Positions 12,364 to 19,910 of a stretch of 25,720 nt of DNA are shown piece after piece. Both the position numbers and the translations under genes were made by a program. The DNA lies in IMG/VR virus record IMGVR_UViG_3300031823_000023, positions 1-25,720 of that record, one strand, 5' to 3'. Origin of the DNA: a virus. Each line of letters opens with the position of its first letter. The first letter of the stretch is position 1. Below the pieces are notes generated by a model. That model was not told the DNA's origin and ran no database searches. It saw nothing but the letters and a program-made list of their open reading frames with translations.

Positions 12364-14985
12364 GTGGCGACCTATAGCCTTTATTCAGGCAGCGGGCCTG
12401 CGCTCACCTCCTACGGCGGACCCTTTCAGTCTGGTATCGCATTTCAGGTTACCGAAGGCGGTTGTTGGTTTCTCGGTTATCGCTGGTGGGTGCCTTCAGG
12501 CGGAGATACGACGGCGCAGAAGTTCGCGCTATGGTGTATTACAGTCAACTCCGCGACCGGCAACGCGCTGGTATCTGGATCAGTGATCACCTCCGGTGCA
12601 TTGACCGCGAACGCGTGGAACGTCATTACACTGCCGACGCCGCTCCAACTGGCTCCCGGCGCGGCGTATATTGCGTGTACCGGCTGGACGGCAGTCAATG
12701 GGTTCCCCGATACCAATAACGTGTTCGGCTCTGGGGATCCAGACTCGGCCGGCATCACTAATGGGCCACTGTTCGCTTACTCCGACGTTGCCAACGGCGG
12801 ATCAGGTACGGCTATCCCGGTCGGCATCGGCGCGCAAGGACAGTTTTCTGCTAACTCTGGAGCTACCGATCCGTCTATCTATATGCCAATAGGGTCGTCG
12901 AACTCGGCGAACTTTGGCATGGACGTGATAATTTCCGATACTGCGCCGTCCGGCTACTCAGGCTCCTACCGGATGTGGCCCAATTTTGCAGGCGTTAGTC
13001 AGCAGAACAACAATATGGTAGACTTGAATGACGCCTATATCCTAGGCACTGAGTTTACCCTGTCGGCATCATGCACGCTAAACAACATTTGGTTCTACAG
13101 TCCGCCGACCGCGGCACAGCTGCCAACGCAGTGCGCTATCTGGAACGTCGGCACCCAGACTATGGTATCTGGGACACTAAATACTTCGCCGTCATGGTCA
13201 GGTGCTGCTGCCTCGGGATGGGTGTCCTGCGCGTACAGCGGCGTGACACTGCCGGCAGGTGATTATAAAGTCAGTGTTTGGAATGCTTCGGCTTCTGGTA
13301 CTGGTACTGGCTGGAATGCATACACTCCAAGTTATTGGACAACGGGTGCAGGCGCGAGCAATCTAGTCTCTGGGCCGATTACGATGCCCAATGAGACAAA
13401 CGCGACTAGCCCTGGCCAGAGCACTTATCAGACTAGCAGTAGCACGTTTCTGTATCCTAATACATATGCTAGCGGCACGCCCGGTCAGAACTATTGGGTC
13501 GACATTGAGGTAACTCCGCCGTCTGCTGGAAGCGCGCTATACCAACCGCAGCAGCATGGTAGCCGCCTTTATCATAAGCGGCATACACGCTTTCAGCGAA
13601 TGCCTTCGATACCTGGCCTGAATACGGAGCTGGGGCCACTATCGCTAGTATTGATGACACTGCAGACAAGTCTCAGCGGCCATGTCGTGGAGTTCGGCGG
13701 ACTTATAATTCCGCTTCCGACATTGGTTACTAGCTTGAGCGGTACGGCCCAGCATACAGAGAGCGGTTCGCTAGCAATCCCGCTCCCGACACTAACTGTA
13801 AGCCTTAATGGCCACGTTGTGGAATCGGGCGGGCTCGCAATTCCGCTACCGACACTGCATGCGAGCCTCAGCGGAACTGCGCAGCATACGGAGAGCGGCG
13901 CGCTAGCGATCCCGTTGCCGACATTGACTGTAACCTTGGCAGGCAGTGTTATTGGTGGAGAGTCTGGAGCATTCGCGCCGGTTCTACCGAAGCCTGTAGC
14001 GAATCTCAGCGGCACTATAACACATCAAGGCGCGTTTGCAGTTCCCCTACTGACGCTGCTTACAAGTTTGAGCGGCACCGCGCAGCACACGGAGAGTGGA
14101 GCGCTTGCGGTTCCGCTCCCAACATTGACTGCGACGCTAACGGGTAAGGTCGGGCATGCCGGTGCACTAGCGGTGCCGCTAACGACACTGCGTGCGAGCC
14201 TCAGTGGAACTGCGCAACATACGGAAAGCGGCGCGCTAGCGATCCCGTTGCCGACAGCGGCTGCTACGCTGGCTGGCCTTATTGCGCATAAGGGCTCGTT
14301 CGCAATAACGTTGCCGGCGATTCAGACGGCGATCGCAGGTAGCCCGGGCGGGAATGTCACCGGCTCGTTTGTTATTATCTTGCCGCCTGGACAGCGATTT
14401 CAGCTTGAGGCTGGCAGCTTTAATCCAGTCCTACCAACGCTAGCCACTTCGATTACGGGTCGGCGAACGGGTGAAGCCGGCAGCTTCAATTTGGCCTTGC
14501 CGCTATTGTATACTGTGCTTGCCGGAATTGCGCAGCAGTCAATTTCTGGCAATCTAAACTTGGTCTTGCCGATATCCGCCGTTGGCGGACTAGTCGCACG
14601 CGTTGGGCATGAGAACGGTCAGCTAACGATTGCGCTTGCGACTATTCAGGTGTCACTGACTGGCGTGCTAGTGCATGTAGGCGTACTTAATCCAAATTTG
14701 GGCATTGGAATGCAGCTAACGCGCTACGAGATGTTCGGAAGCGAGTCGCGAGCTGAGATTGCAATGCTTATGACAGAGCCGACACTAGACCTAGCGGCGC
14801 GGATAGAGAAGGAGAAGACTCCTTCGTTGGCAGGCTTCTTTAGGGCTAAGCAAGTCCGAACGCAGCGACGCCATCAGTTGCGAGAAGCTCGTAGGCGGGC
14901 AGGGCATGAGAGACCGAGGCGCGCAGGAGAGGAAGAGTTATGGCAAATGCGTCTAACACTTGGGCGATGCCAGCTGATGTGCTGA
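12364..14985 (+). CDS. Large head-region protein: two DUF4082-like domains plus LPTL repeat array
   Basis: An 873-residue protein. Residues 1-190 and about 210-395 are two related beta domains (GIAFQV...LGYRWWVP; GTEFTLSASCTLNNIWFYSP, then LPAGDYKVSVWNA) resembling DUF4082-type modules of secreted surface proteins. Residues 424-785 are about 16 units of 21-23 residues with consensus GALAIPLPTLxxSLSGTAQHTES. The last ~85 residues are helical and very basic. GTG 12364 follows AAGGCGG. It may be a capsid fibre, appendage or host- or mucus-binding adhesin. It stands between head genes and the head-tail adaptor, not among tail fibres. The 3' end overlaps the adaptor gene by 46 bases. Confidence 0.72.
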   Translation: MATYSLYSGSGPALTSYGGPFQSGIAFQVTEGGCWFLGYRWWVPSGGDTTAQKFALWCITVNSATGNALVSGSVITSGALTANAWNVITLPTPLQLAPGAAYIACTGWTAVNGFPDTNNVFGSGDPDSAGITNGPLFAYSDVANGGSGTAIPVGIGAQGQFSANSGATDPSIYMPIGSSNSANFGMDVIISDTAPSGYSGSYRMWPNFAGVSQQNNNMVDLNDAYILGTEFTLSASCTLNNIWFYSPPTAAQLPTQCAIWNVGTQTMVSGTLNTSPSWSGAAASGWVSCAYSGVTLPAGDYKVSVWNASASGTGTGWNAYTPSYWTTGAGASNLVSGPITMPNETNATSPGQSTYQTSSSTFLYPNTYASGTPGQNYWVDIEVTPPSAGSALYQPQQHGSRLYHKRHTRFQRMPSIPGLNTELGPLSLVLMTLQTSLSGHVVEFGGLIIPLPTLVTSLSGTAQHTESGSLAIPLPTLTVSLNGHVVESGGLAIPLPTLHASLSGTAQHTESGALAIPLPTLTVTLAGSVIGGESGAFAPVLPKPVANLSGTITHQGAFAVPLLTLLTSLSGTAQHTESGALAVPLPTLTATLTGKVGHAGALAVPLTTLRASLSGTAQHTESGALAIPLPTAAATLAGLIAHKGSFAITLPAIQTAIAGSPGGNVTGSFVIILPPGQRFQLEAGSFNPVLPTLATSITGRRTGEAGSFNLALPLLYTVLAGIAQQSISGNLNLVLPISAVGGLVARVGHENGQLTIALATIQVSLTGVLVHVGVLNPNLGIGMQLTRYEMFGSESRAEIAMLMTEPTLDLAARIEKEKTPSLAGFFRAKQVRTQRRHQLREARRRAGHERPRRAGEEELWQMRLTLGRCQLMC
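13633..14718 (+). repeat. In-frame array of ~16 units, 63-69 bases each
   Basis: The LPTL repeat array is conserved at DNA level in places: 13861-13923 and 14194-14256 differ at only 3 of 63 bases. Early units alternate between two forms (ending GHVVE or GTAQHTE), giving a higher-order period of about 132 bases. The last units are diverged, as if older. Such repeats can gain or lose units by recombination while keeping the frame. Confidence 0.8.
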
Positions 14986-15458
14986 ATGCTACAGGGCAGA
15001 CGGTAACGCTAGCCCAAGTGCAATATGCAGGCAGCATCATTGATCTGTTTACTGGACGGCCCTATGCATTCAGTTGGACAGATCCGAGCTCTCAGGAGAC
15101 GATCCAGTATAACTGGTTCGAGAATGTGGGCGCGTCGGATTCATATTACTTGAATCTCGCTGTCATATATCAGGTGCTCTGGATGCAGCAGCAGCCGGAC
15201 ATCTTCACGAGACTTGAACTGGACTCGATTCAGACTATGCGTGCGCCGATTAAGCTGAACAATGACAATGCCTTGATGATCGGGCCGCTAGTGCGTAAGG
15301 CGTTGTCACGAGTTTCATGGCTACGCAGCCGTGCCCTCCATGTTCGGTCTCCCTTCGAGGATCTATACGCAGCGAATAGCGTCAACTTCGGCGAGTTCAT
15401 CTTTCCGTGGAGTCCCATCGGCGGCTATGGCGGAGCTCCGAGCGGTCCTGATTACTGA
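14940..15458 (+). CDS. Head-tail adaptor (connector)
   Basis: A 172-residue mostly helical protein. The opening MANASNTWAMPADVLNATGQTV, a SIIDLFTGRPY segment, AVIYQVLWMQQQPDIFTRLELDS, and IGPLVRKALSRVSWLRSR match the layout of head-to-tail adaptors in actinobacteriophages. It would sit under the portal and start the neck. ATG 14940 follows a long purine block (AGGAGAGGAAGAG). Confidence 0.8.
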   Translation: MANASNTWAMPADVLNATGQTVTLAQVQYAGSIIDLFTGRPYAFSWTDPSSQETIQYNWFENVGASDSYYLNLAVIYQVLWMQQQPDIFTRLELDSIQTMRAPIKLNNDNALMIGPLVRKALSRVSWLRSRALHVRSPFEDLYAANSVNFGEFIFPWSPIGGYGGAPSGPDY

Positions 15459-15475
15459 TCGAAAGGAGGATCGAT

Positions 15476-15613
15476 ATGTTCACTCATTGGAATTGGGGAT
15501 GGCACGGCGGCGATGTTTACATGCGCGGCTGGGGCCTAGTAGTCGTACTCGGGGCAGCTGTAGTTCTACTAGGTAGCATGGGATGGTACTCCAGAAAGCA
15601 GCATAGGAGGTAG
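15476..15613 (+). CDS. 45-residue single-pass membrane protein
   Basis: ATG 15476 follows AAAGGAGG by 6 bases and the frame ends with TAG at 15611-15613. The N-terminus is Trp/His/Gly-rich (FTHWNWGWHGGDVYMRGW). A hydrophobic helix follows (GLVVVLGAAVVLLGSMGW, residues about 20-37), then a basic tail (SRKQHRR), which predicts an outside-N, inside-C orientation. It sits exactly between the adaptor and stopper genes, and its last codons form the AGGAGG ribosome site of the stopper. It could be a holin-like or antiholin protein, or a membrane-targeted moron. Confidence 0.7.
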   Translation: MFTHWNWGWHGGDVYMRGWGLVVVLGAAVVLLGSMGWYSRKQHRR

Positions 15614-15614
15614 C

Positions 15615-15989
15615 ATGTATGCCATCGCGAACACCCTAGTTACGATTCTACGAGGAACGACAGTAGACTCGTTTGGGGATGTCATCGATGCTCCGACCGC
15701 GATCTACACGAACATTATCGCGTTTATCAGCTATCCGACAATGAGCCCATTGCGTCCCATCGTGCTAGGAAGCACTGTCGTTGAGCCTGCTGGGCCAGAA
15801 CCGAGTACGACGAGACTGGCAGCTTGTACGCTACCTTCCGGGACTGATATAAGGAACTCGGATCAGTTGCTTGACCAATACACTTCCCTACTATATGAAG
15901 TCTATCAAGTGACGCAGCTAGGCCGTGCAGGCGCGGTACCAGACGTCATTGTGAGCCTGAAGCGCGTTACGACAACTGAACAAGCCTAG
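15615..15989 (+). CDS. Head-tail stopper / head closure protein
   Basis: A 124-residue beta-barrel-type protein. VTILRGTTVDSFGDVIDA near the start, a central strand region, TRLAACTLPSGTDIRNSDQLLDQ, and LYEVYQVTQLG..AVPDVIVSLKRV are the pattern of head-closure (SPP1 gp16-like) proteins found after adaptors. It would plug the neck after packaging. ATG 15615 follows AGGAGG by 4 bases. Confidence 0.75.
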   Translation: MYAIANTLVTILRGTTVDSFGDVIDAPTAIYTNIIAFISYPTMSPLRPIVLGSTVVEPAGPEPSTTRLAACTLPSGTDIRNSDQLLDQYTSLLYEVYQVTQLGRAGAVPDVIVSLKRVTTTEQA

Positions 15990-15998
15990 GAGTGCCAC

Positions 15999-16565
15999 GT
16001 GATTGCTGCGCTTGCGGTTGTTAGTGCGATAGCTGCGATACTAGGGACAGTAGTCATTTGGCTAGGGTACCGTGATAGCCGCAGGAACAATGCACGGAAG
16101 CAGAGCGTCGAAGAGATTAAGGCTATTGTCCATGAAGAGATTAAGGCGTTCGTAGATAAGCAGCAAGAGCAGGGCACCCGGGTGGATGGGGTGATCACGC
16201 GGCAGCAAGAAACAACAGGGGATCTCCATGAGCTGGCGGACAAGATGGGGAGGGTTCTTGACCGCCTAGCAGTCATGGAAACTAAAATCGAGGTCTTCTG
16301 GAGATCTGTAGCTATGGACGCTGCAAAAATCATTCACAGTCCGGACCCGAGACGAGCACATATAGACGAGCTCCTAGATGCCTTCATGGGCGGCTCGCTA
16401 ACAACTGAACAGGCGGCCGAACTCCGTAAGATCCTAGTGTTCCTACGCGATTGGGAGCCGGGCAAGCCTGCTAACTTCCCTGTATACCCAGGGGAGCAGG
16501 TTGCAGCAGCGATTCTGCTGCGTACTATGGACCATGCACTAGCAAGTGGGAGCAAGCATGGATGA
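15999..16565 (+). CDS. Membrane-anchored coiled-coil protein
   Basis: A 188-residue protein with an N-terminal hydrophobic helix (residues 2-23, ending WLG), then a basic YRDSRRNNARK stop-transfer stretch, a long charged coiled-coil-like region (33-105), and a C-terminal helical domain (HIDELLDAFMGGSLTTEQAAELRKIL, 121-146). The positive-inside rule puts the coiled coil in the cytoplasm. GTG 15999 is 6 bases after AGGAG. No family recognised. It opens the cassette that separates the stopper from the neck genes and could be a holin partner, a superinfection-exclusion protein or part of an inserted unit. Confidence 0.75.
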   Translation: MIAALAVVSAIAAILGTVVIWLGYRDSRRNNARKQSVEEIKAIVHEEIKAFVDKQQEQGTRVDGVITRQQETTGDLHELADKMGRVLDRLAVMETKIEVFWRSVAMDAAKIIHSPDPRRAHIDELLDAFMGGSLTTEQAAELRKILVFLRDWEPGKPANFPVYPGEQVAAAILLRTMDHALASGSKHG

Positions 16566-16926
16566 AGTTGCCGACTCAAGTGTAATGAAGGCGGCCGAGG
16601 CTCAGATCGATCGGCTGGTTAGAGCGAATAGGTGGCAGAAGGTTAGCATCATCGTCGGTGCGGTCTTGATCTTGCTGCTCGGCTGGGTGGTCTGGAACCA
16701 GCACCAACAAGCAATCACGTCGTGTCAAGCCGGTAACGACTATAGGGCTTCCCAGACGCAGATCTGGGATGAACTGTTTACGCTATCGTTCGGATACAAG
16801 CCGCCGGACAAGAACTCAGAGGCGTATAAGCTAGACGAGACGTTCCTGGCATATGTGCATAAGACTAATGCTCCGCGGAGCTGCGCGAGCTCTTGGGACG
16901 TCTTGAGCGCGGGCGCTCAAGGCTAG
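16558..16926 (+). CDS. Single-pass membrane protein, unknown
   Basis: A 122-residue protein with a short helical head, a membrane helix at residues 29-46 (VSIIVGAVLILLLGWVVW) and an extra-membrane C-terminal domain of about 75 residues with two cysteines (Cys56 and Cys113) that could form a disulfide outside. ATG 16558, 5 bases after GGGAG, overlaps the previous gene by 8 bases. Basic residues before the helix predict a cytoplasmic N-terminus. It could be a holin-class or envelope protein; nothing in it is diagnostic. Confidence 0.72.
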   Translation: MDEVADSSVMKAAEAQIDRLVRANRWQKVSIIVGAVLILLLGWVVWNQHQQAITSCQAGNDYRASQTQIWDELFTLSFGYKPPDKNSEAYKLDETFLAYVHKTNAPRSCASSWDVLSAGAQG

Positions 16927-16939
16927 AGAGGAAACGGCT

Positions 16940-17056
16940 ATGGAGGCAAAAATCGGATCGATGGTCCTCACTGCGATAGCAGTCGCAGTCGGCGTCGGTG
17001 TCGGCATTCTGTTTGGAGCCTGGTTGATTCAGCAGGCGTACGGAGTGCTCCTGTAG
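16940..17056 (+). CDS. 38-residue Gly/Val-rich membrane protein
   Basis: ATG 16940 follows AGAGGAAAC, and TAG at 17054-17056 overlaps the GTG of the next gene by one base. Almost the whole protein is one hydrophobic helix with small residues (VLTAIAVAVGVGVGILFGAW, residues 9-28). Small-xxx-small faces of this kind favour helix packing, as in small holins and toxin-like membrane peptides. It is the third membrane protein in a row. Confidence 0.65.
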   Translation: MEAKIGSMVLTAIAVAVGVGVGILFGAWLIQQAYGVLL

Positions 17057-17499
17057 TGAGACTATTGGATCGTGTAGCGGCGCATGTTCAAGCGATTACG
17101 CGCCGCTACACTCTGCATTACCCGGCGCATGGGGGTCGCCAAGAAGACCCTTGGCATGCAGACTTTGAAGAGTTCAAGGTTCGCCGCGTAATTAGCGGTA
17201 CGCATTATTGTGACTTTGGTCATACATATCGCGGCGGCGATACTTCAGAATGCGACCTATCGAAGCCGCTAGAAGCGCATCACTCGATCATCGAGTTTGC
17301 GCTCCAGAATGGCGTCGACATTAAGCTCCTGGAGCAATTCTATCCAGGTGTCTCTACCATGGGAGTCGGCAAGTGGATCGACTCTGACCAGAACCTGACG
17401 CTGCTTTGCGTTTGGCATCATCGCGGACATGGAGGAGTCCATATCGCGAGCGCGTCTGACTGGGAAGCCTACCAGTTCGTGAAAGGACTGATCTCGTAA
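17056..17499 (+). CDS. HNH-like protein
   Basis: A 147-residue protein with a His pair in EAHHSIIEFA (75-76), Asn113 in SDQNLTLLC, and CVWHHRGHGGVH (118-129), the order expected of an HNH ββα-metal site. An upstream HYCDFGH (50-56) and Cys66 could hold a structural zinc with Cys118. Similar actinophage genes are annotated as HNH endonucleases. GTG 17056 overlaps the previous TAG. HNH proteins near terminases aid packaging, but this one lies 10 kb downstream of terL, so a homing or accessory role is equally likely. Confidence 0.65.
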   Translation: MRLLDRVAAHVQAITRRYTLHYPAHGGRQEDPWHADFEEFKVRRVISGTHYCDFGHTYRGGDTSECDLSKPLEAHHSIIEFALQNGVDIKLLEQFYPGVSTMGVGKWIDSDQNLTLLCVWHHRGHGGVHIASASDWEAYQFVKGLIS

Positions 17500-18356
17500 T
17501 GTATGACGGTATTACGCCGACCAAGTTCGGGCGCTACAAGATCGCGGAAGAACTAGTTGCAGAGCGTGCGCTCTTTCACTCCAATGAGGAGCTGAAGGAA
17601 GTCAGCTGGGACATCCCGATTCCTGTTCTCGACCAAGAGGACCTGTTCGCGCAGGGCATCAACACAGAGACCATGATCCCCGGGTCGCCGGCGGTCGACG
17701 CTCTCGGATCTTGTACGGCGAACGCGTCTACAGAGCACATCGCGCAACTGTCGGTTGCGGCCGGCAAGAACCTCGAGGATCTGGAGATCGGCTTCGGAGG
17801 CAAGACCTGGCGTATGGCGCCGGCTTCGGCGACGGGCTCGGCGGTCATCAATGAGCAGTGGGCAATCGTATTCTACCACCTTGACACTGATCAGACCAAG
17901 GTATCGTCTCAGGAATGGCCGCCGACTGACTGCGGCTCGACTGGCCAGTACTGCTGCGAGTTCGCGATTGGCGCCGGCCTAGCAAAGGACTACATCGTCC
18001 CTCACAATATCCAAGGAGCGCTCCTAGCGCTTCAGGCGGGAACCGTGATTCAAGGCGCGCCTTGGTTCAACGCTTGGATGCAGCCCGACTCAAACGGCTT
18101 CGTTGACGGCGACGGTTCGGTTGAGGCGCTCGAGGCGGCAATCCAGTCTGGGATCGCCGGAGGCCACGAGACCTGCCAGCGCGCGATCAAGCAGCTCGCT
18201 CAGATTAAGGGCGGCGCGATCGATCTCCAGAATACGGTTATCGAAATCCGGAACTCCTGGAGCCAGCAGTTCGGCCTCGACGGTGACTATCTAATCCACG
18301 CGTCGACGCTCGACCTTCTCGGGTCGCACGTCGACTACAAGCAGCTTGTGCTCTGA
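17499..18356 (+). CDS. Papain-fold (C1-type) cysteine protease
   Basis: A 285-residue protein with the papain catalytic order: Cys72 in ALGSCTANAS (Gln-x-x-x-Cys region altered), His223 in GGHETC, and Asn252 in IEIRNSWSQQFGLDGDYLI, the classic NSW followed by a Gly-rich GxxGY-like strand. DCGSTGQ at 144-150 matches the DxGssg loop of bacterial papain-like enzymes. No signal peptide or membrane anchor is seen, so it acts in the cytoplasm, in the virion, or after lysis. ATG 17499 overlaps the HNH gene by one base. Possible roles are virion protein processing, host protein cleavage or lysis; sequence does not decide. Confidence 0.75.
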   Translation: MYDGITPTKFGRYKIAEELVAERALFHSNEELKEVSWDIPIPVLDQEDLFAQGINTETMIPGSPAVDALGSCTANASTEHIAQLSVAAGKNLEDLEIGFGGKTWRMAPASATGSAVINEQWAIVFYHLDTDQTKVSSQEWPPTDCGSTGQYCCEFAIGAGLAKDYIVPHNIQGALLALQAGTVIQGAPWFNAWMQPDSNGFVDGDGSVEALEAAIQSGIAGGHETCQRAIKQLAQIKGGAIDLQNTVIEIRNSWSQQFGLDGDYLIHASTLDLLGSHVDYKQLVL

Positions 18357-18357
18357 C

Positions 18358-18486
18358 ATGCCTCGTTGGCGCCTGCTCCTACGATGGCTAGGGGACGAGA
18401 TCTATGGTCTATGGATCTCGATCTTTCCGCCGAAAGGTACAGACGGTGATAACAAGTCCAGCTCGTCGAGTATCGACATTCGATGA
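18358..18486 (+). CDS. Small 42-residue ORF, unknown
   Basis: An ATG one base after the protease TGA (TGAcATG) opens a 42-codon frame ending at TGA 18484-18486. The first half is Trp/Leu/Arg-rich (MPRWRLLLRWLGDEIYGLW) and could be an amphipathic helix lying on a membrane. The tail is a run of Ser. It overlaps the next gene by about 41 bases. Tight coupling supports it; no homologue is recognised. Confidence 0.4.
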   Translation: MPRWRLLLRWLGDEIYGLWISIFPPKGTDGDNKSSSSSIDIR

Positions 18487-18766
18487 TCTGGAGCGGGCCG
18501 GTGATTACACCGGCCCGCACGTCATCGAATTGGACCCAGGCAATGAGAGTCTGGTTGTCTGGTTCCTACTGCCTATCCATGAAGGTGTAGACAAGTTCGA
18601 CCATTCGGGACAGGGTAATGGCGTTCATGGGGTCTATGAGCCGCCTTGGACGTTTCGTGAGTGCGCAGACGGCTCGCTAGAAATTCGCGCCTCGATAGGT
18701 TGTGGTCCTCAGCCTTATTATTGGCATGGGTACTTGGATGAAGGGAACGTCTGGCGACAAGTGTAG
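18446..18766 (+). CDS. Small protein with WHGYLDEG end, unknown (DUF6527-like?)
   Basis: About 106 residues: STFDDLERAGDYTGPHVIEL, VVWFLLPIHEGV, a Gly/His loop, PPWTFRECADGSLEIRASIG and YYWHGYLDEGNVWRQV. The order (an LP strand, W-x-F, DGSLxIxxSIG, then HGYLxxG) loosely resembles DUF6527-type proteins, but this is a weak match by eye. GTG 18446 is favoured because AAAGG lies 8 bases upstream; an in-frame ATG at 18404 would add 14 residues without a ribosome site. Last gene of the cassette. Confidence 0.65.
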   Translation: MITSPARRVSTFDDLERAGDYTGPHVIELDPGNESLVVWFLLPIHEGVDKFDHSGQGNGVHGVYEPPWTFRECADGSLEIRASIGCGPQPYYWHGYLDEGNVWRQV

Positions 18767-18801
18767 CAGGTATGAAGTTTTTTAGTATCGTTCAATAGTT
18801 A

Positions 18802-18821
18802 GCGGGAGACCCTAGCTTTTT
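18802..18821 (+). terminator. Modest hairpin with T run
   Basis: GCGGG (18802-18806), loop AGA, CCC then a TA bulge and GC (to 18816), followed directly by TTTTT (18817-18821). It lies in the 142-base gap 18767-18908, which has no gene I can support, and would end the cassette transcript. A TATAGA at 18835 has no -35 partner. Confidence 0.35.
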
Positions 18822-18908
18822 CTGAACGGCCTGTTATAGACTTAGAAGTAAGAGCAAGCGAGCTCGGTGGTAGACACTAAGGGCTCGGTTGGGCCACTGA
18901 CGTAGAGG

Positions 18909-19364
18909 ATGTGGCGAGTGCGGGTTTATATTGACGCTAACGCGATCGGGCATGTTGAAGCCGACGTCGAGGATTTCCTCGGTACTGAGCTTGGGCCCTT
19001 GATCACTGCGGATGCGATTCGGTATGCGCCTAAGCGTACTGGGCACCTCGCCGCCGGCATTAGTTACTACACCGACGGAACGTCGCTTATTGTGTTCTCG
19101 GATGCGGACTATACGCTGGATGTTGAATTCGGCCATCGAGTCTATCATCGGTTCACGCGGCGGGTTGGCCCTGAGATAGTTCCGGAGCAGCCGTTTTTGC
19201 GGCCCGCACTTTACAAGTATCGTTCGCCAGAGGATGTCGAAGGCACGCCGCCGCTAGTTGCTCCAGGAGTACAGCGCACCGGTCAATCAGTCACGCTAGA
19301 GGAATGGGTTCTTAGACATCAGCGTCGCGGGCGTGTCCGTAGGCCAGGAAAGCGAATTGGCTGA
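18909..19364 (+). CDS. Neck/tail completion protein (HK97 gp10-like)
   Basis: A 151-residue protein with the gp10-type pattern: a helical LITADAIRYAPKRTGHLAAGISYYTDG (the APKRTGxLxxSI motif), DADYTLDVEFGHR (YAxxxEfGt), and PEQPFLRPAL. Such proteins join the head-tail connector to the tail tube. The C-terminus is long and basic (QRRGRVRRPGKRIG). ATG 18909 touches the AGAGG box, whereas a GTG at 18918 stands 9 bases after it and may be the true start. Confidence 0.8.
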   Translation: MWRVRVYIDANAIGHVEADVEDFLGTELGPLITADAIRYAPKRTGHLAAGISYYTDGTSLIVFSDADYTLDVEFGHRVYHRFTRRVGPEIVPEQPFLRPALYKYRSPEDVEGTPPLVAPGVQRTGQSVTLEEWVLRHQRRGRVRRPGKRIG

Positions 19365-19861
19365 TGGCACCGCACCCGAACAGTGAGCTCGTAGCGATGG
19401 CTTGGATTGCGAGTATCCCTGCGCCGTTCGGCCCATTCTCGGCCAATATGGTAGCTACACAGCCGCCAGCCGAACAGAGCTGGCCGCTTAATCAGGATGG
19501 GATCGCGAACTTTATCACGGTAACGATCGTCGGCGGGACGCCGCTATTGGGAGTGCCGATCGCTCAGCCGATAGTTGAGGTTAAGGCGTACGCGACTAAG
19601 CCCGGCTCCAACAAGCCTCCGTGGTTCGCGGCTAATGATGTACTACAGCGTATCTGGCTCTCGACGATAAGCAAGCTACCGGGAGTCTTTGGACGAGCGC
19701 TGACGATCACGTCAAACGGTGTTGTATATGCCCCTGCATCCTGCATTGAGGCGACCGTACATACTGAGCCGCGGCGTATCTATAGCGACACGCGAAACTG
19801 GGCGGCTTACATGATGGACATGTCGCTATCCTGGCGGGAGGCTGGACTGGTAGTACAATGA
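19364..19861 (+). CDS. Tail terminator protein
   Basis: A 165-residue protein starting at ATG 19364 with a TGATG overlap. Features are an N-terminal helix segment (ELVAMAWIASIP), the strand FITVTIVGGTPLLGVPIAQPIVEVKAYAT, a helix ANDVLQRIWLSTISKLPGVF, and the final beta strands ending MDMSLSWRE. This is the order in tail terminators of actinobacteriophages (strand with a Pro pair, helix, two C-terminal strands). It caps the tail tube at the head-proximal end. Position just before the tail genes fits. Confidence 0.75.
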   Translation: MAPHPNSELVAMAWIASIPAPFGPFSANMVATQPPAEQSWPLNQDGIANFITVTIVGGTPLLGVPIAQPIVEVKAYATKPGSNKPPWFAANDVLQRIWLSTISKLPGVFGRALTITSNGVVYAPASCIEATVHTEPRRIYSDTRNWAAYMMDMSLSWREAGLVVQ

Positions 19862-19910
19862 CCCTATAGTCTTGGCGGACGCAAGGGGAGAATAGAAGGA
19901 GGTAACGACG

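Noticed and set aside
13633-14718. Regular repeats that could suggest a CRISPR array or satellite
   Set aside because: The units are all in one reading frame of a long gene, have no unique spacers, and encode a protein motif.
18835-18840. TATAGA as a promoter for the tail genes
   Set aside because: No plausible -35 at 16-18 bases upstream, so not listed as a promoter.
18840-18905. tRNA-like stretch (GAGCTCGGTGGTAGAC...GGTTGGGCC)
   Set aside because: No acceptor stem pairing, no TTCGA T-loop and no CCA; does not fold as a cloverleaf by eye.
18834-19148. Minus-strand ORF over the gap and neck gene
   Set aside because: It overlaps the conserved gp10-like gene and would be the only leftward gene in the late region.
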